64,000 nt of DNA from Scytonematopsis contorta HA4267-MV1 (lineage in GTDB: Bacteria; Cyanobacteriota; Cyanobacteriia; Cyanobacteriales; Nostocaceae), in contig JAHHIC010000036.1 in assembly GCA_019359035.1 (NCBI GenBank), positions 62,001 through 126,000 of the forward strand, given 5' to 3'. Numbering within the stretch: the stretch's first letter is position 1; every line of letters begins with the position of its first letter. Made by a program: the position numbers and the translations under genes. Positions 52,767 through 62,455 of the stretch are shown piece by piece. The notes beneath the pieces were generated by a model. The model worked only from the letters and a program-made list of their open reading frames with translations. It did no database searches and was not told the origin of the DNA.

Positions 52767-53108
52767 ATGCAAGCACTGCTTAACTATCCAACCATTCGAG
52801 TTGTTCGTCCTACTGGCAATCTGAATGCTGCTAATGCTTTGGAATTCCAAGAAGAACTTACAACTGCGCTTAGAAGTAATGAAAAAACAATGTTGTTAGT
52901 TGACTTGGAGCATGTCGAGTCGTTAGACAGCGCTGGTTTAATGTCCTTAGTGTCTGCTCTAAAGCTCGCTCAAAATATCGGTGGACGTTTGGGTATCTGC
53001 TCTGTATCTCCCGCTTTAAGAATTATTTTTGAACTTACTCAACTGGATATGGTCTTTGAGATTTTTGAAAATAAAGCCGCTTTTGAAGCTGATTGTCTTG
53101 CAAAGTGA
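52767..53108 (+). CDS. STAS-domain anti-sigma factor antagonist-like protein
   Basis: 113 residues, a single STAS domain. NLNAANALEFQEELTTALRS and MLLVDLEHVESLDSAGLMSL contain the family's conserved Ser (in DSAGL), which in SpoIIAA-like proteins is phosphorylated by an anti-sigma kinase and switches binding. The partner kinase is not next to it. It is probably part of a partner-switching signalling system. Confidence 0.9.
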   Translation: MQALLNYPTIRVVRPTGNLNAANALEFQEELTTALRSNEKTMLLVDLEHVESLDSAGLMSLVSALKLAQNIGGRLGICSVSPALRIIFELTQLDMVFEIFENKAAFEADCLAK

Positions 53109-53172
53109 GGGAATGGGGAATGGGGGAATGGGGGAATGGGGGAATGGGTAGAGACGCGATTAATCGCGTCTA
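53109..53172. repeat. STRR tract (GGGAATGGGG) and palindromic element copy 12
   Basis: GGGAATGGGGAATGGGGGAATG-type units at 53109-53148 run directly into TAGAGACGCGATTAATCGCGTCTA (53149-53172), a matched-arm core GCGATTAATCGC in the palindromic family. (Motif over 20 bases described by its halves: TAGAGACGCGAT and ATCGCGTCTA.). Confidence 0.85.
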
Positions 53173-53355
53173 TAGGGAATGGGTAGTAGGAAATTGCGAA
53201 TTGCGAATTGTAAAAATATTCCTCACTGGCTTTTTAATTCAAATTAATTCAAATATTTGATTAAAAAAGTTGTAGTATTCCAGACTCCAACGCTCATCAA
53301 TGCTAATCAATGCTAATTTGGAGGTAAATCAGTGTAATCAAAATAGCTGTCCATA

Positions 53356-55986
53356 TTGCAACAAGTGTCTTTTACAGTCGAGAAATTAATCACTCCGGAT
53401 ATTGCTAAACCAGCGCGTTACTTAGGTAATGAACTGGGTGCAGTACACAAACCTTGGGAGTCGGCACCTACCCGTTGGGTGTTAACTTACCCAGAAGTAT
53501 ATGAAGTTGGTGCTTCCAACTTGGGGCATATCATTCTATATAGTATTTTGAATGCCCAACCGCGTCAGTTATGTGACCGCGCTTATCTACCTGGTCCAGA
53601 CCTAGCAGCTAAACTAAGGGCAACTAATACGCCTCTGTTTGCTGTTGAGTCTCGACGAGCGCTCTTAGATTTCGACATTTTAGGTTTTAGTCTTAGTTAC
53701 GAGTTAGGTGCTACCAATATTTTGGAAATGTTGGATTTGGCTGGTATTCCCCTAACTTGGCAAGAACGAATGCAAGGTAATTACCCCTTGATTTTTGCTG
53801 GAGGACAAACTGCAACTTCTAACCCTGAACCATATACTGACTTTTTGGATTTTATTGCTTTGGGGGATGGAGAAGAGTTATTACCAGAAATTGGTCTGGT
53901 TTTGGAGGAGGGTAAAAAAGCCGGACTTAGCCGTAAAGATATTTTATTAGATTTAGCACAGGTTCCAGGTGTATATGTTCCTCAGTTTTACAATATGGCT
54001 GAGGACGGTTCTGTACATCCCAACCGTCCTGATGTGCCGAAACGAATTTTACGGCGAGTTGCAACCCCTATTCCAGCCTATTCGATAGGTTTAGTACCTT
54101 TTGTACAAACAGTGCATGACCGTTTGACTATTGAAATTCGACGCGGTTGCACTCGTGGATGTCGCTTTTGTCAACCTGGTATGCTCACCCGTCCTGCGCG
54201 GGATGTGGAACCAGATAAAGTGGTGAATGCGATAGAAAAAGGGATGAGGGAGACGGGGTTTAATGAATTTTCGCTTTTATCTTTAAGCTGTTCTGATTAT
54301 CTTGCCCTGCCTGCTGTGGGTGTAGAAATTAGAAATCGCCTAAAGGATGAAAATATCTCTTTATCTTTACCCAGTCAACGAGTTGATAGATTTGATGAAA
54401 ATATCGCTAACATCATTGGTGGCACTCGTCAAGGTAGTCTTACTTTTGCACCGGAAGCTGGTACACAACGGATGCGCGATATTGTTAATAAGGGTTTGAC
54501 CAACGAAGAGTTACTGCGAGGAGTCAAAACCGCGTGGGAGCAAGGTTGGGATAAAATCAAACTCTATTTTATGATTGGTTTACCGGGAGAAACCGATGAG
54601 GATGTTTTGGGTATTGCGGAAACTGTTAGTTGGTTAAAACGCGAATGTCGTGGTCAGGGTCGGAAACCTCTTGCCTTTAATTTGACGATTTCCAACTTTA
54701 CCCCTAAACCCCATACTCCTTTCCAGTGGCATTCGGTTGCAACTGCTGAATTTACACGCAAACAAAAACTTTTGCGTCATGCCTTTTATCCTATTAAAGG
54801 GGCTAAGCTTAACTTCACCGACACCCGCATTTCCGCGATGGAAGATTTTATCGGTAGAGGCGATCGCACTCTAGGAAAAGTGGTGCGACGTGCGTGGGAG
54901 TTAGGAGCGGGAATGGATTCATGGTTTGATAGCGCAGAACGAGCATACAATGCTTGGGGTCAAGCGATTTCAGAAGCGGGTTTAACTTGGAAATATCGTC
55001 AAGTTGAAAATGGTGAATGGAATATTTTTAATGCAATAGAAGAGAATTTTAACACCCAAGACCAATTAGACCTTCCGTTACCTTGGGACCACATCGACAC
55101 CGGAATTGATAAAAAATGGCTTATTGATGACTTAAAACGTGCTTTAGAAGCAGCAACTGTACCTGATTGTTCCTTTGAGGGTTGCTCTCACTGTGGGGTA
55201 TGCAGTACTGATTTTGGCCATAACATCGTCATTCCACCGCTAGACATCCCAGAATTTACTGGGCAATTCGTGCCAAATTTCACGAAAGCACAACGACTGC
55301 GAGTTAAATTTGGAAAGTTGGGTGACATGGCTTTGACAAGTCATTTAGATTTGCTGCGTTTATTTGACCGTGCAATACGACGAGCAAGTTTACCTATTGC
55401 TTTCACAAACGGTTTTCATCCATCACCACGTATTTTAGTAGCCAGCGCTTTACCTTTGGGAGTTACCAGCAGTGGTGAAATGGTTGATTTTGAATTAACC
55501 GAAAAAGTTGATATTGAAACTTTTAAAACACAACTAACCCTGGTACTACCAGCAGATATACCTATATATCAGGTAGTCGAACTGGATAAAAAAACTCCTC
55601 CGACTAGCGTCATGTTGGATTTTGCAGAATACTTAATTACTATAGCGTCTGTTAGTGATGTAACATCTGCACAATGGCAAGAGTGGATTGATACCATTAA
55701 AACCACAAGCGATTTTCCCCAGGAACACACAACAAAATCTGGGAAAACGAAAATGATAAATTTACGGGAACGCTTGCTAGAACTGGAATTAATCGAACCA
55801 TTGACCCATGAAAAAAGCCAAGAAGTAGTGTTACGCTACGTAGGTACATGTCGTAATGATGGTCACATCCTACGTCCGGAGCATGTGATTTATATGCTCG
55901 AACAAGTTGGGAATACGGAGTTCCATTTACAGCATATTCATAGGCAAAATTTACTCCTACAAGCAGAAGTGTTAGAAATTGCTTGA
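53356..55986 (+). CDS. TIGR03960-type radical SAM protein with DUF2344 C-terminal domain
   Basis: 876 residues. N-terminal B12-binding-like part, then a radical SAM core with IEIRRGCTRGCRFCQPGMLT: C265, C269 and C272 form the CxxxCxxC that holds the 4Fe-4S cluster. LTFAPEAGTQRMRDIVNKGL is another typical motif. A C-terminal DUF2344 domain (RVKFGKLGDMALTSHLDLLR) follows. In other bacteria the two parts are separate genes; fusion is usual in cyanobacteria. Likely modifies RNA or protein; reaction unknown. The start is TTG 53356, or GTG 53365, because a stop codon lies just upstream and no ATG is near. Confidence 0.85.
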   Translation: MQQVSFTVEKLITPDIAKPARYLGNELGAVHKPWESAPTRWVLTYPEVYEVGASNLGHIILYSILNAQPRQLCDRAYLPGPDLAAKLRATNTPLFAVESRRALLDFDILGFSLSYELGATNILEMLDLAGIPLTWQERMQGNYPLIFAGGQTATSNPEPYTDFLDFIALGDGEELLPEIGLVLEEGKKAGLSRKDILLDLAQVPGVYVPQFYNMAEDGSVHPNRPDVPKRILRRVATPIPAYSIGLVPFVQTVHDRLTIEIRRGCTRGCRFCQPGMLTRPARDVEPDKVVNAIEKGMRETGFNEFSLLSLSCSDYLALPAVGVEIRNRLKDENISLSLPSQRVDRFDENIANIIGGTRQGSLTFAPEAGTQRMRDIVNKGLTNEELLRGVKTAWEQGWDKIKLYFMIGLPGETDEDVLGIAETVSWLKRECRGQGRKPLAFNLTISNFTPKPHTPFQWHSVATAEFTRKQKLLRHAFYPIKGAKLNFTDTRISAMEDFIGRGDRTLGKVVRRAWELGAGMDSWFDSAERAYNAWGQAISEAGLTWKYRQVENGEWNIFNAIEENFNTQDQLDLPLPWDHIDTGIDKKWLIDDLKRALEAATVPDCSFEGCSHCGVCSTDFGHNIVIPPLDIPEFTGQFVPNFTKAQRLRVKFGKLGDMALTSHLDLLRLFDRAIRRASLPIAFTNGFHPSPRILVASALPLGVTSSGEMVDFELTEKVDIETFKTQLTLVLPADIPIYQVVELDKKTPPTSVMLDFAEYLITIASVSDVTSAQWQEWIDTIKTTSDFPQEHTTKSGKTKMINLRERLLELELIEPLTHEKSQEVVLRYVGTCRNDGHILRPEHVIYMLEQVGNTEFHLQHIHRQNLLLQAEVLEIA

Positions 55987-56066
55987 CGCAAAAGGGGGAA
56001 TTGGGAGCATAATTCACTTTATAAGGAGAAGTTTTTTAGATGCATTAACAGAATGCTCCCCAATTC

Positions 56067-56528
56067 ATGCTCAAACGTCTGATTTCTGGTTTAAACCCAA
56101 GTTTAATTTTTAGTTCAATTTTCTCACTTACCTTAATCACGGGGCTAAGCGTCAAAAGTGTAAGCGCTCAGTCCCGACCATATAACCCTATTCCTCTGGA
56201 AATTGGCAGAGAAATTACTGATAAACTCTCAAATCAGGATGTTCCCACAGGACAAGGAGGATTTTCGCGAGATTACGGTATCACCTTGAAACCGGGAGAA
56301 CAAGTATCCATCGAAGCAAAATCTCAGGCTTTTGACACCATAGTTTCCCTCATCGCTCCTGGTGGAACAACTCTAGCTGAAAATGATGACGGCCCGGATG
56401 GAACAGACAACTCCCTTTTATTTGCGAGAGTAGTTAAACCTGGCAATTATGTAGTGCGTGTACGTAGCTTCGGAGAAAGACCCGGTGGAATTTTCACACT
56501 AAAAGTCACGCGATTGCGTTCGGAATGA
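56067..56528 (+). CDS. Exported protein with PPC-type domain
   Basis: 153 residues. N-terminal signal peptide (LIFSSIFSLTLITGLSVKSV then SAQS) and a single beta-sandwich domain. ITDKLSNQDVPTGQGGFSRD starts it, IEAKSQAFDTIVSLIAPGG and NDDGPDGTDNSLLFARVVKP show the pre-peptidase C-terminal (PPC) or PKD-like pattern, ending with RVRSFGERPGGIFTLKVTRL. It is likely periplasmic or extracellular. It stands alone here, not fused to a protease. Confidence 0.7.
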   Translation: MLKRLISGLNPSLIFSSIFSLTLITGLSVKSVSAQSRPYNPIPLEIGREITDKLSNQDVPTGQGGFSRDYGITLKPGEQVSIEAKSQAFDTIVSLIAPGGTTLAENDDGPDGTDNSLLFARVVKPGNYVVRVRSFGERPGGIFTLKVTRLRSE

Positions 56529-56688
56529 CGGTTGACGGTTGACGGTTGACGGTTGACGGAAAAAGCAGCATTAGTCATCATTCATATTCATCATTGGTAA
56601 TTCACAAGTCAACAGTCAACAGTCACCAGTCAACAGTCAACAGTCACCAGTCACCAGTCAACAGTCAACAGTCAACAGTCAACAGTCA
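56526..56688. repeat. STRR tracts as a facing inverted pair (GTTGACG / CAGTCAAC)
   Basis: GGTTGACGGTTGACGGTTG at 56526-56559 faces CAACAGTCAACAGTCACC-type units at 56607-56688, with a 47-base spacer (the two can pair over most of the shorter tract, with CGG/CAG mismatches). Confidence 0.85.
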
Positions 56689-57025
56689 AATATTAAGAAA
56701 TCTTCATTTTCGTTCAAGTTTCCATATCAAGTGCTAATATCACTGCGAAAGCTATCTCGTGCTATGCCGATTTTGCTTACTGAGTTATAAATATTTCTTA
56801 TAGCTGGCATTTATCGAAAATGCGAACGTTTTTTGTAAGTATTGACTATCGTCCATACACAGTTAACCGCTCGTTCGCAAGTGATTTTTGGTTGCTGTAA
56901 GTATCCAGCGATTTCAGTAAAACAACACTTTTTATCTATAGCGGTAACCTATCTGAATTTGCCGAACAACTACTATTGTCTTTTTTGATTTATAAAAGGC
57001 AAGGATTTGTAGTATTAAAAAATAT
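56689..57025. other. AT-rich region upstream of the LCP gene
   Basis: About 337 bases after the STRR pair. No gene recognised. Contains the probable promoter of the LCP gene. Confidence 0.4.
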
Positions 57026-58426
57026 ATGGGAGACAAAAACTTGTCGTCAATGCCATCTGAAACGGGTCTACCACCAGAAGACGAAAATCACAACGCTTAC
57101 AAAGAGGAAATACCTAATACTGATAAGAAACAATTAGATAAAACACAGCGACATGTGTTTTTCGTTGCTAATTTTGCGACAATTTCTTGTATTTTGGGCG
57201 CTTGCTGTGTTTTATTGTTGATAATAAAGCCTTTACGGGGTAGTAATTCTACTGGCTCAGCCAATAGCTCTGCTGGTCTTAAATCTATTACTCCAGCTAA
57301 GCTTGATAAGCCGATGAATATACTGCTTTTGGGTATTGATAATTCCGGTCATCCCCATTCAAGCAAATTTACACCACGAGAAGCCCTATCTGGTAACAGT
57401 GACACAATGTTGCTAGCCCGTTTGGTACCATCGAAACACCAAATCAATATTCTCTCGATACCGCGAGATACAATGGTACGGATTCCCGGCATTGGTATTG
57501 ACAAAATAAATGATGCTAATGCTGTTGGTGGTACGTCTCTTGCGGTTAAAACTGTGAGTCGTTTATTGGCAGATATATCTATTGACCGTTATGTGAGGCT
57601 TGATACCGAAGGATTTATTAAATTAGTTGATGCTTTGGGTGGTGTGGAAATAACCGTTCCCAAAAAAATGGACTACGTTGACCGCACCCAAAATTTAAGT
57701 ATCCGCTTTGATGCTGGTCGTCAAAAGCTTAGCGGTCAACATTTAGAGGAATATGTGCGCTTTCGTCATGACGCATTGGGTGATATTAGCAGAGTACAAC
57801 GACAACAAGCTGTGTTAAAGGAGATACTGCATACTTTTTGGCAACCATCCACAATAGTAAATTTACCAAAATTGCTTCAGGTAATTAAAGAAAATGTTGA
57901 TTCGGATTTATCCGTGGGAGAAATGTTGGCAATAGCACAGTTTTTAAGCAATATTGACCGACAACACATTAATATGGTGATGTTGCCTGGTCGTTTTAGC
58001 GAAAAAAATGAGTATAAGCTTAGCTATTGGATTGAAAATTCCAAAGCAACTGCTCCCATATTGAATAGCTATTTTGACGTTAAGAGTGATAAACTAAGTG
58101 TTACGTCAGAGTCAAATTCAGATTTTAAACAAATTCGACTGGCAGTTGCAAATGCCACAGGCGAACCCCAACAAGCAGTAAAAACAGTAGCATTTCTGGA
58201 GGAACAGGGTTTTGATAATACTTTTATCACAAACCATGAAATTGATTCAGGAACTGTACCGTTGTCCCAGACTCAAATTATCGCTCAACTGGGAAATATC
58301 GAAGCAGCAAATGCAGTCCGAGATACCTTAGGTGTCGGACAAGTGCAAGTTGCCTCAACTGGAGATATATCCTCAGATGTGACTGTTGTTCTAGGAGTTG
58401 ACTTTGCTGGTTCAATTCAAAAGTAA
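57026..58426 (+). CDS. LytR-CpsA-Psr (LCP) family protein with LytR_C domain
   Basis: 466 residues. A membrane anchor lies near residues 47-70 (ATISCILGACCVLLLIIK). The LCP catalytic core follows: ILLLGIDNSGHPHSSKFTPR, GNSDTMLLARL, ILSIPRDTMVRIPG, DKINDANAVGG and EEYVRFRHDALGDISRVQR, with the arginines that bind pyrophosphate. The C-terminal LytR_C domain begins near KQIRLAVANATGEPQQAVKT. In other bacteria LCP proteins attach glycopolymers to peptidoglycan or protein; in cyanobacteria they may anchor exopolysaccharide or similar polymers. It is downstream of nothing obviously linked. Confidence 0.88.
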   Translation: MGDKNLSSMPSETGLPPEDENHNAYKEEIPNTDKKQLDKTQRHVFFVANFATISCILGACCVLLLIIKPLRGSNSTGSANSSAGLKSITPAKLDKPMNILLLGIDNSGHPHSSKFTPREALSGNSDTMLLARLVPSKHQINILSIPRDTMVRIPGIGIDKINDANAVGGTSLAVKTVSRLLADISIDRYVRLDTEGFIKLVDALGGVEITVPKKMDYVDRTQNLSIRFDAGRQKLSGQHLEEYVRFRHDALGDISRVQRQQAVLKEILHTFWQPSTIVNLPKLLQVIKENVDSDLSVGEMLAIAQFLSNIDRQHINMVMLPGRFSEKNEYKLSYWIENSKATAPILNSYFDVKSDKLSVTSESNSDFKQIRLAVANATGEPQQAVKTVAFLEEQGFDNTFITNHEIDSGTVPLSQTQIIAQLGNIEAANAVRDTLGVGQVQVASTGDISSDVTVVLGVDFAGSIQK

Positions 58427-59614
58427 GAGTATTAACATATGTAATATTTCTACTTTAGACAAAAAATAGCGTAATGTTTTATACAGAAAAATCTATGATA
58501 TTAATGAAGAAAGAATTCTTGTTATTTGCATTTTGCCCTGATTGAGTGTACCAAGGATAGTAGGAATTATTAAATCTCGTGCTATTCTTGATAAAAGGCA
58601 CTGCTTAAGCAGGTACAGTAGTGTCGCTACCACTTAAACGAAGCGGTAAAAAGAAACACGATAATATCTCTTTAGCTTGAAAATTAGATGAAAATGCTTT
58701 GGCTAATTGCTTTCATAGTGATTGATTTTTAACAAGGTTGCGTTAGAATGATATGAAGAGAAAGTTTCTGGCGCTGCATTGAGTGAACTAGTTCACTACT
58801 ACCCTGGTACTCAGGGCGCGAGGGCAAAGATATTAGAGTGCGACTTTTTGGATTTCATTCCAGACAACAGTGTGGCAGAATATCAAGACACTCTGTGCTT
58901 ATCGCTTTATAGTGGATTACCAACCAATTACAGGCTCTGTTGACTGAGTGATTTTAGATTTGAGATTTTAGATTTTGGCTTTTAAATTGTGTTGTTTGGT
59001 ATCAGCCGTTAGTAGTAACTATGGAAAATACCCGAAATTCCAAATCTAAAATTTTAGTAACTAAACTTCAGGATAAATTCGTGGGGTTTAGTCCAAAGTC
59101 GAAAATCCAAGGTCGAAAATCCAAAGTCCAAAATCGTTTGACTTGAATTATGGGTTGAAAATTGTTAAATGCCTAATCCGAATAAGGAAAAGGCATAATG
59201 GTTAAAAAGTCAATCATAGAGGTTTATCTAAAACGGTTGACTTAATTGCTTAAACTTTATGCAGCCGTTATGGAATAATCAGGCGTATACACGCTGTAAA
59301 AGCTTAACTGACTTGATTTTTTTTTCGAGTCTAGCTTTCCAAAAGTACAAAAATTAGGCTGGGTATAACACCCAATCACTGTATTTTGGATTTTGTTACT
59401 TGGTTTAGTCCTATGCCCTTAATGCGCTATGTGAGACTTATCCAAGTTGCTGCCAGATTGAATTTTGAGGTTTTTGTTACCAATCAAATCCAAAATCCAC
59501 AATCCCAGGATTAATTTTTATTACAAAGCAGCCCATGATTAGGGCAAGTTTTTCCCTCATAAGGAATTAAAAATCTTTAAGCCCATAAAAGCTGCCAATT
59601 TTTGAGGAAATTGA
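58427..59614. other. 1188-base region before rne, probable long leader
   Basis: No ORF of note. Contains two segments that can pair: GATTTTAGATTTGAGATTTT with AGATTTTGG (58950-58980) and CCAAATCTAAAATTTTAG (59040-59057), plus AAATCCAAAGTCC-type repeats (59098-59135) and CTGCTTAAGCAG (58603-58614). A long leader that RNase E cuts to control its own level is known for the E. coli enzyme and has been reported for cyanobacteria; here it is inferred from the gap size. Confidence 0.5.
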
Positions 59615-61783
59615 ATGCCAAAGCAAATTATCATTTCGGAACAGCATCAAATTGCTGCAGTATTTTCAGAAGACCAAATACAGGAGTTAGTTGTTGCTAC
59701 AGGTCATCATCAGATTGGTGATATTTATTTAGGCGTTGTCGAAAATGTATTACCTGGTATCGATGCAGCATTCGTCAATATTGGTGACCCGGAACGGAAT
59801 GGATTTATTCACGTAACTGACCTTGGACCGTTAAGATTGAGACGTTCTGCTGCGGCAATTACTGAGTTATTAGTACCACAGCAAAAAGTCTTGGTACAGG
59901 TAATGAAAGAACCAACGGGCACTAAAGGTCCACGGTTGACAGGAAACATTACTATGCCAGGTCGCTATGTAGTGTTAATGCCCTATGGTCGAGGTGTGAA
60001 TTTATCGCGTCGTATCAAGAGCGAAAATGAGCGCAATCGCTTGAGAGCTTTAGCGATTTTACTTAAACCTGCGGGTATGGGTTTATTGGTTCGTACTGAG
60101 GCTGAGGGTAAGCCAGAAGAAGCGATTATCGAAGATTTAGAAATGCTGCAAAAGCAGTGGGAAAATATCCTGAATGAAGCCCAGTCTACCCGTGCTCCTG
60201 CTTTGTTGAACCGCGATGATGACTTTATTCAGCGGGTATTACGGGATATGTATGGTGCTGATGTAAATCGCATCGTTGTAGATTCTAGTACAGGCTTGAA
60301 GCGCGTTAAACAGTATTTACAAAACTGGAGTGGGGGACAAATACCCCAAGGTTTGTTAATTGACCATCACCGTGACCGCAGTGCGATTTTAGAGTATTTC
60401 CGTATTAATGCGGCGATAAAAGAAGCGCTGAAACCAAGGGTAGATTTGCCTTCTGGTGGTTATGTAATCATTCAACCGACCGAAGCATTAACAGTAATAG
60501 ACGTAAACTCAGGTTCGTTTACACGTTCTGCAACAGCGAGAGAAACAGTTTTGTGGACAAACTGCGAAGCTGCAACAGAAATAGCTCGTCAACTGCGTCT
60601 GCGTAATATTGCTGGTGTAATTGTCGTAGATTTCATCGATATGGAAACACGACGCGACCAATTACAGGTGTTGGAACATTTCAACAAAGCCTTGAGAGCA
60701 GACAAAGCTCGTCCTCAAATCGCGCAATTAACAGAGTTAGGTTTGGTAGAGTTGACCCGCAAACGCCAAGGTCAAAATATTTACGAACTTTTTGGGGAAA
60801 CCTGTCCAACGTGTAATGGTTTAGGGCATATAGTGCGCTTACCAGGAGAAACAGAAGCCAAAATACCAGTACCAGAAAAAGCCAGCGAGGCTCCCGAACG
60901 TTTTGTTTCGTTACCCCAAAAAGAACTGCGAGTACCTACCCGCATAGGAAGCGAGCGTAGTGAACGTCTCGAACGTGGTGAACGTCTCGAACGCGGTGAG
61001 CGTATTGAACGCGGTGAACGTAGCGACCGTAACGAATATGATACTGGATATGGCGAACCATACGGTGGTGTGGAATCGGATTTTGGACCAACAGACGCAT
61101 TTATTAGCCATCCTAGTTATCAAGAAATTGGTGGTGACAGCACAAAACGTCGCGTTCGTCGTCGTCGGATAAATGGGGGTACTGGAAAAGAAGAGTCACG
61201 AATTGTTGGCAATTCCATGACTTCTTATTTGAACGAACCAGACTTAGACGATATCGAACACGAATTCGTTCAATCGCAAGAAATCCCCTCACCCAGCATT
61301 GGTAAAGTAGGTTGGGGTGAAAGGGAACGACCAAAAGCGAAAATAGAGCTAATCAAACCAGTTATAGAACCACCAGAGATTGTTCCTGTTGAAATGACAT
61401 CAGCAGAGCAAGATGTTTACGCTTATGCGGGAGTTTCCCCAGCGGTACATTTGAATCGCGAGGCAAAAAATCCCAAGTCTGTGATTTATAACATTGTTTC
61501 TCCTGGGGAAAGTCCGACAGCATCAATGCCACCAATCGCAGAACCAACAATTACTCGAAGAAATCCAAAAATTAAGGAAGAAGCAACACAAGAACCAGAA
61601 ATCCCCAAACGAAAAATTGAAGAACGAGCAATTTATGAACCGGAAATTGATGAACCGGAAATAGAAGAACCGGAAATCGAGCAACCTACCTTAAAGAGGG
61701 TGATGGAAATGGAATCGGAAACTACTGCTAGTGGTATCCGTCGTCGTCGTCGTCGTTCTTCTGCCACCGAAGCAGATGATTAA
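59615..61783 (+). CDS. rne: Ribonuclease E/G
   Basis: 722 residues. S1 domain at the N-terminus (ATGHHQIGDIYLGVVENVLP), the DNase I-like catalytic core with IIQPTEALTVIDVNSGSFTR and GVIVVDFIDMETRRD (the metal-binding aspartates), and the zinc-link CPTCNGLGH (C397, C400) that joins subunits. The C-terminal half is disordered: Arg/Glu repeats (ERLERGERLERGERIERGER), Pro/Glu repeats (EPEIDEPEIEEPEIEQP) and the end RRRRRRSSATEADD. The tail RRRRRRSSA (709-717) is the cyanobacterial nonapeptide that binds polynucleotide phosphorylase. RBS GAGGAAATTGA precedes ATG. Makes the rne-rnhB pair with the next gene. Confidence 0.95.
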   Translation: MPKQIIISEQHQIAAVFSEDQIQELVVATGHHQIGDIYLGVVENVLPGIDAAFVNIGDPERNGFIHVTDLGPLRLRRSAAAITELLVPQQKVLVQVMKEPTGTKGPRLTGNITMPGRYVVLMPYGRGVNLSRRIKSENERNRLRALAILLKPAGMGLLVRTEAEGKPEEAIIEDLEMLQKQWENILNEAQSTRAPALLNRDDDFIQRVLRDMYGADVNRIVVDSSTGLKRVKQYLQNWSGGQIPQGLLIDHHRDRSAILEYFRINAAIKEALKPRVDLPSGGYVIIQPTEALTVIDVNSGSFTRSATARETVLWTNCEAATEIARQLRLRNIAGVIVVDFIDMETRRDQLQVLEHFNKALRADKARPQIAQLTELGLVELTRKRQGQNIYELFGETCPTCNGLGHIVRLPGETEAKIPVPEKASEAPERFVSLPQKELRVPTRIGSERSERLERGERLERGERIERGERSDRNEYDTGYGEPYGGVESDFGPTDAFISHPSYQEIGGDSTKRRVRRRRINGGTGKEESRIVGNSMTSYLNEPDLDDIEHEFVQSQEIPSPSIGKVGWGERERPKAKIELIKPVIEPPEIVPVEMTSAEQDVYAYAGVSPAVHLNREAKNPKSVIYNIVSPGESPTASMPPIAEPTITRRNPKIKEEATQEPEIPKRKIEERAIYEPEIDEPEIEEPEIEQPTLKRVMEMESETTASGIRRRRRRSSATEADD

Positions 61784-61801
61784 CGGAAGGAAGAAGACTT
61801 C

Positions 61802-62455
61802 ATGGTAAAAACACAGCCTGCTGTTAAACCTTGGCTAATATCAACAACAGATGCAACTTGGTTAGAATTATCCACCTCAATAAATTTGCCCGAAACGATA
61901 GCGGGGGTGGACGAAGTTGGACGAGGAGCTTTGTTCGGTCCAGTGGTAGCAGCAGCTGTCATATTACCAGTGACAACATATCCTCAACTAATAGCGGCAA
62001 AAATAAAAGATAGTAAAAAGCTAACTGCTAATCGACGTTTACAGCTAGCTCAACTAATTTGTTCCCTAGCTGTGGACTGGAAAATTGGTTTTGCCGCTAC
62101 AGCTGAAATCGACCAAATTAATATTTTGCAGGCAACGCTGCTAGCAATGAAAAGGGCTGTACTGAAGTTAAAAGTACAGCCCCATCTTTGTTTAGTTGAC
62201 GGTAATCAATTAATTACGAATTTATTATTACCCCAGCAAACAATTATTAAAGGAGACTCTTGTTCTTTAGCGATTGCCTCAGCTAGCATTGTCGCGAAAG
62301 TTTGGAGAGATGATTTGATAATGCGGTTAGCGGATAAATATCCCATGTACGACTTACATCGCAACAAGGGTTATGGTAGTCAACTACATATAAAAGCTCT
62401 GCAAGAATACGGAGCTTCACCACTGCATCGTAAATCCTTTAAACCTTGTCAATAG
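61802..62455 (+). CDS. rnhB: Ribonuclease HII
   Basis: 217 residues. Removes RNA from RNA-DNA hybrids. IAGVDEVGRGALFGPVVAAA is the signature with the catalytic D-E pair; KDSKKLTANRRLQLAQLICS, LCLVDGNQLITN and IVAKVWRDDLIMRLADKYP supply the other acidic residues. It starts 18 bases after rne, with GGAAG upstream, so the two form one operon, the arrangement seen in many cyanobacteria. The 3' end overlaps the next gene on the opposite strand by 7 bases. Confidence 0.95.
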   Translation: MVKTQPAVKPWLISTTDATWLELSTSINLPETIAGVDEVGRGALFGPVVAAAVILPVTTYPQLIAAKIKDSKKLTANRRLQLAQLICSLAVDWKIGFAATAEIDQINILQATLLAMKRAVLKLKVQPHLCLVDGNQLITNLLLPQQTIIKGDSCSLAIASASIVAKVWRDDLIMRLADKYPMYDLHRNKGYGSQLHIKALQEYGASPLHRKSFKPCQ

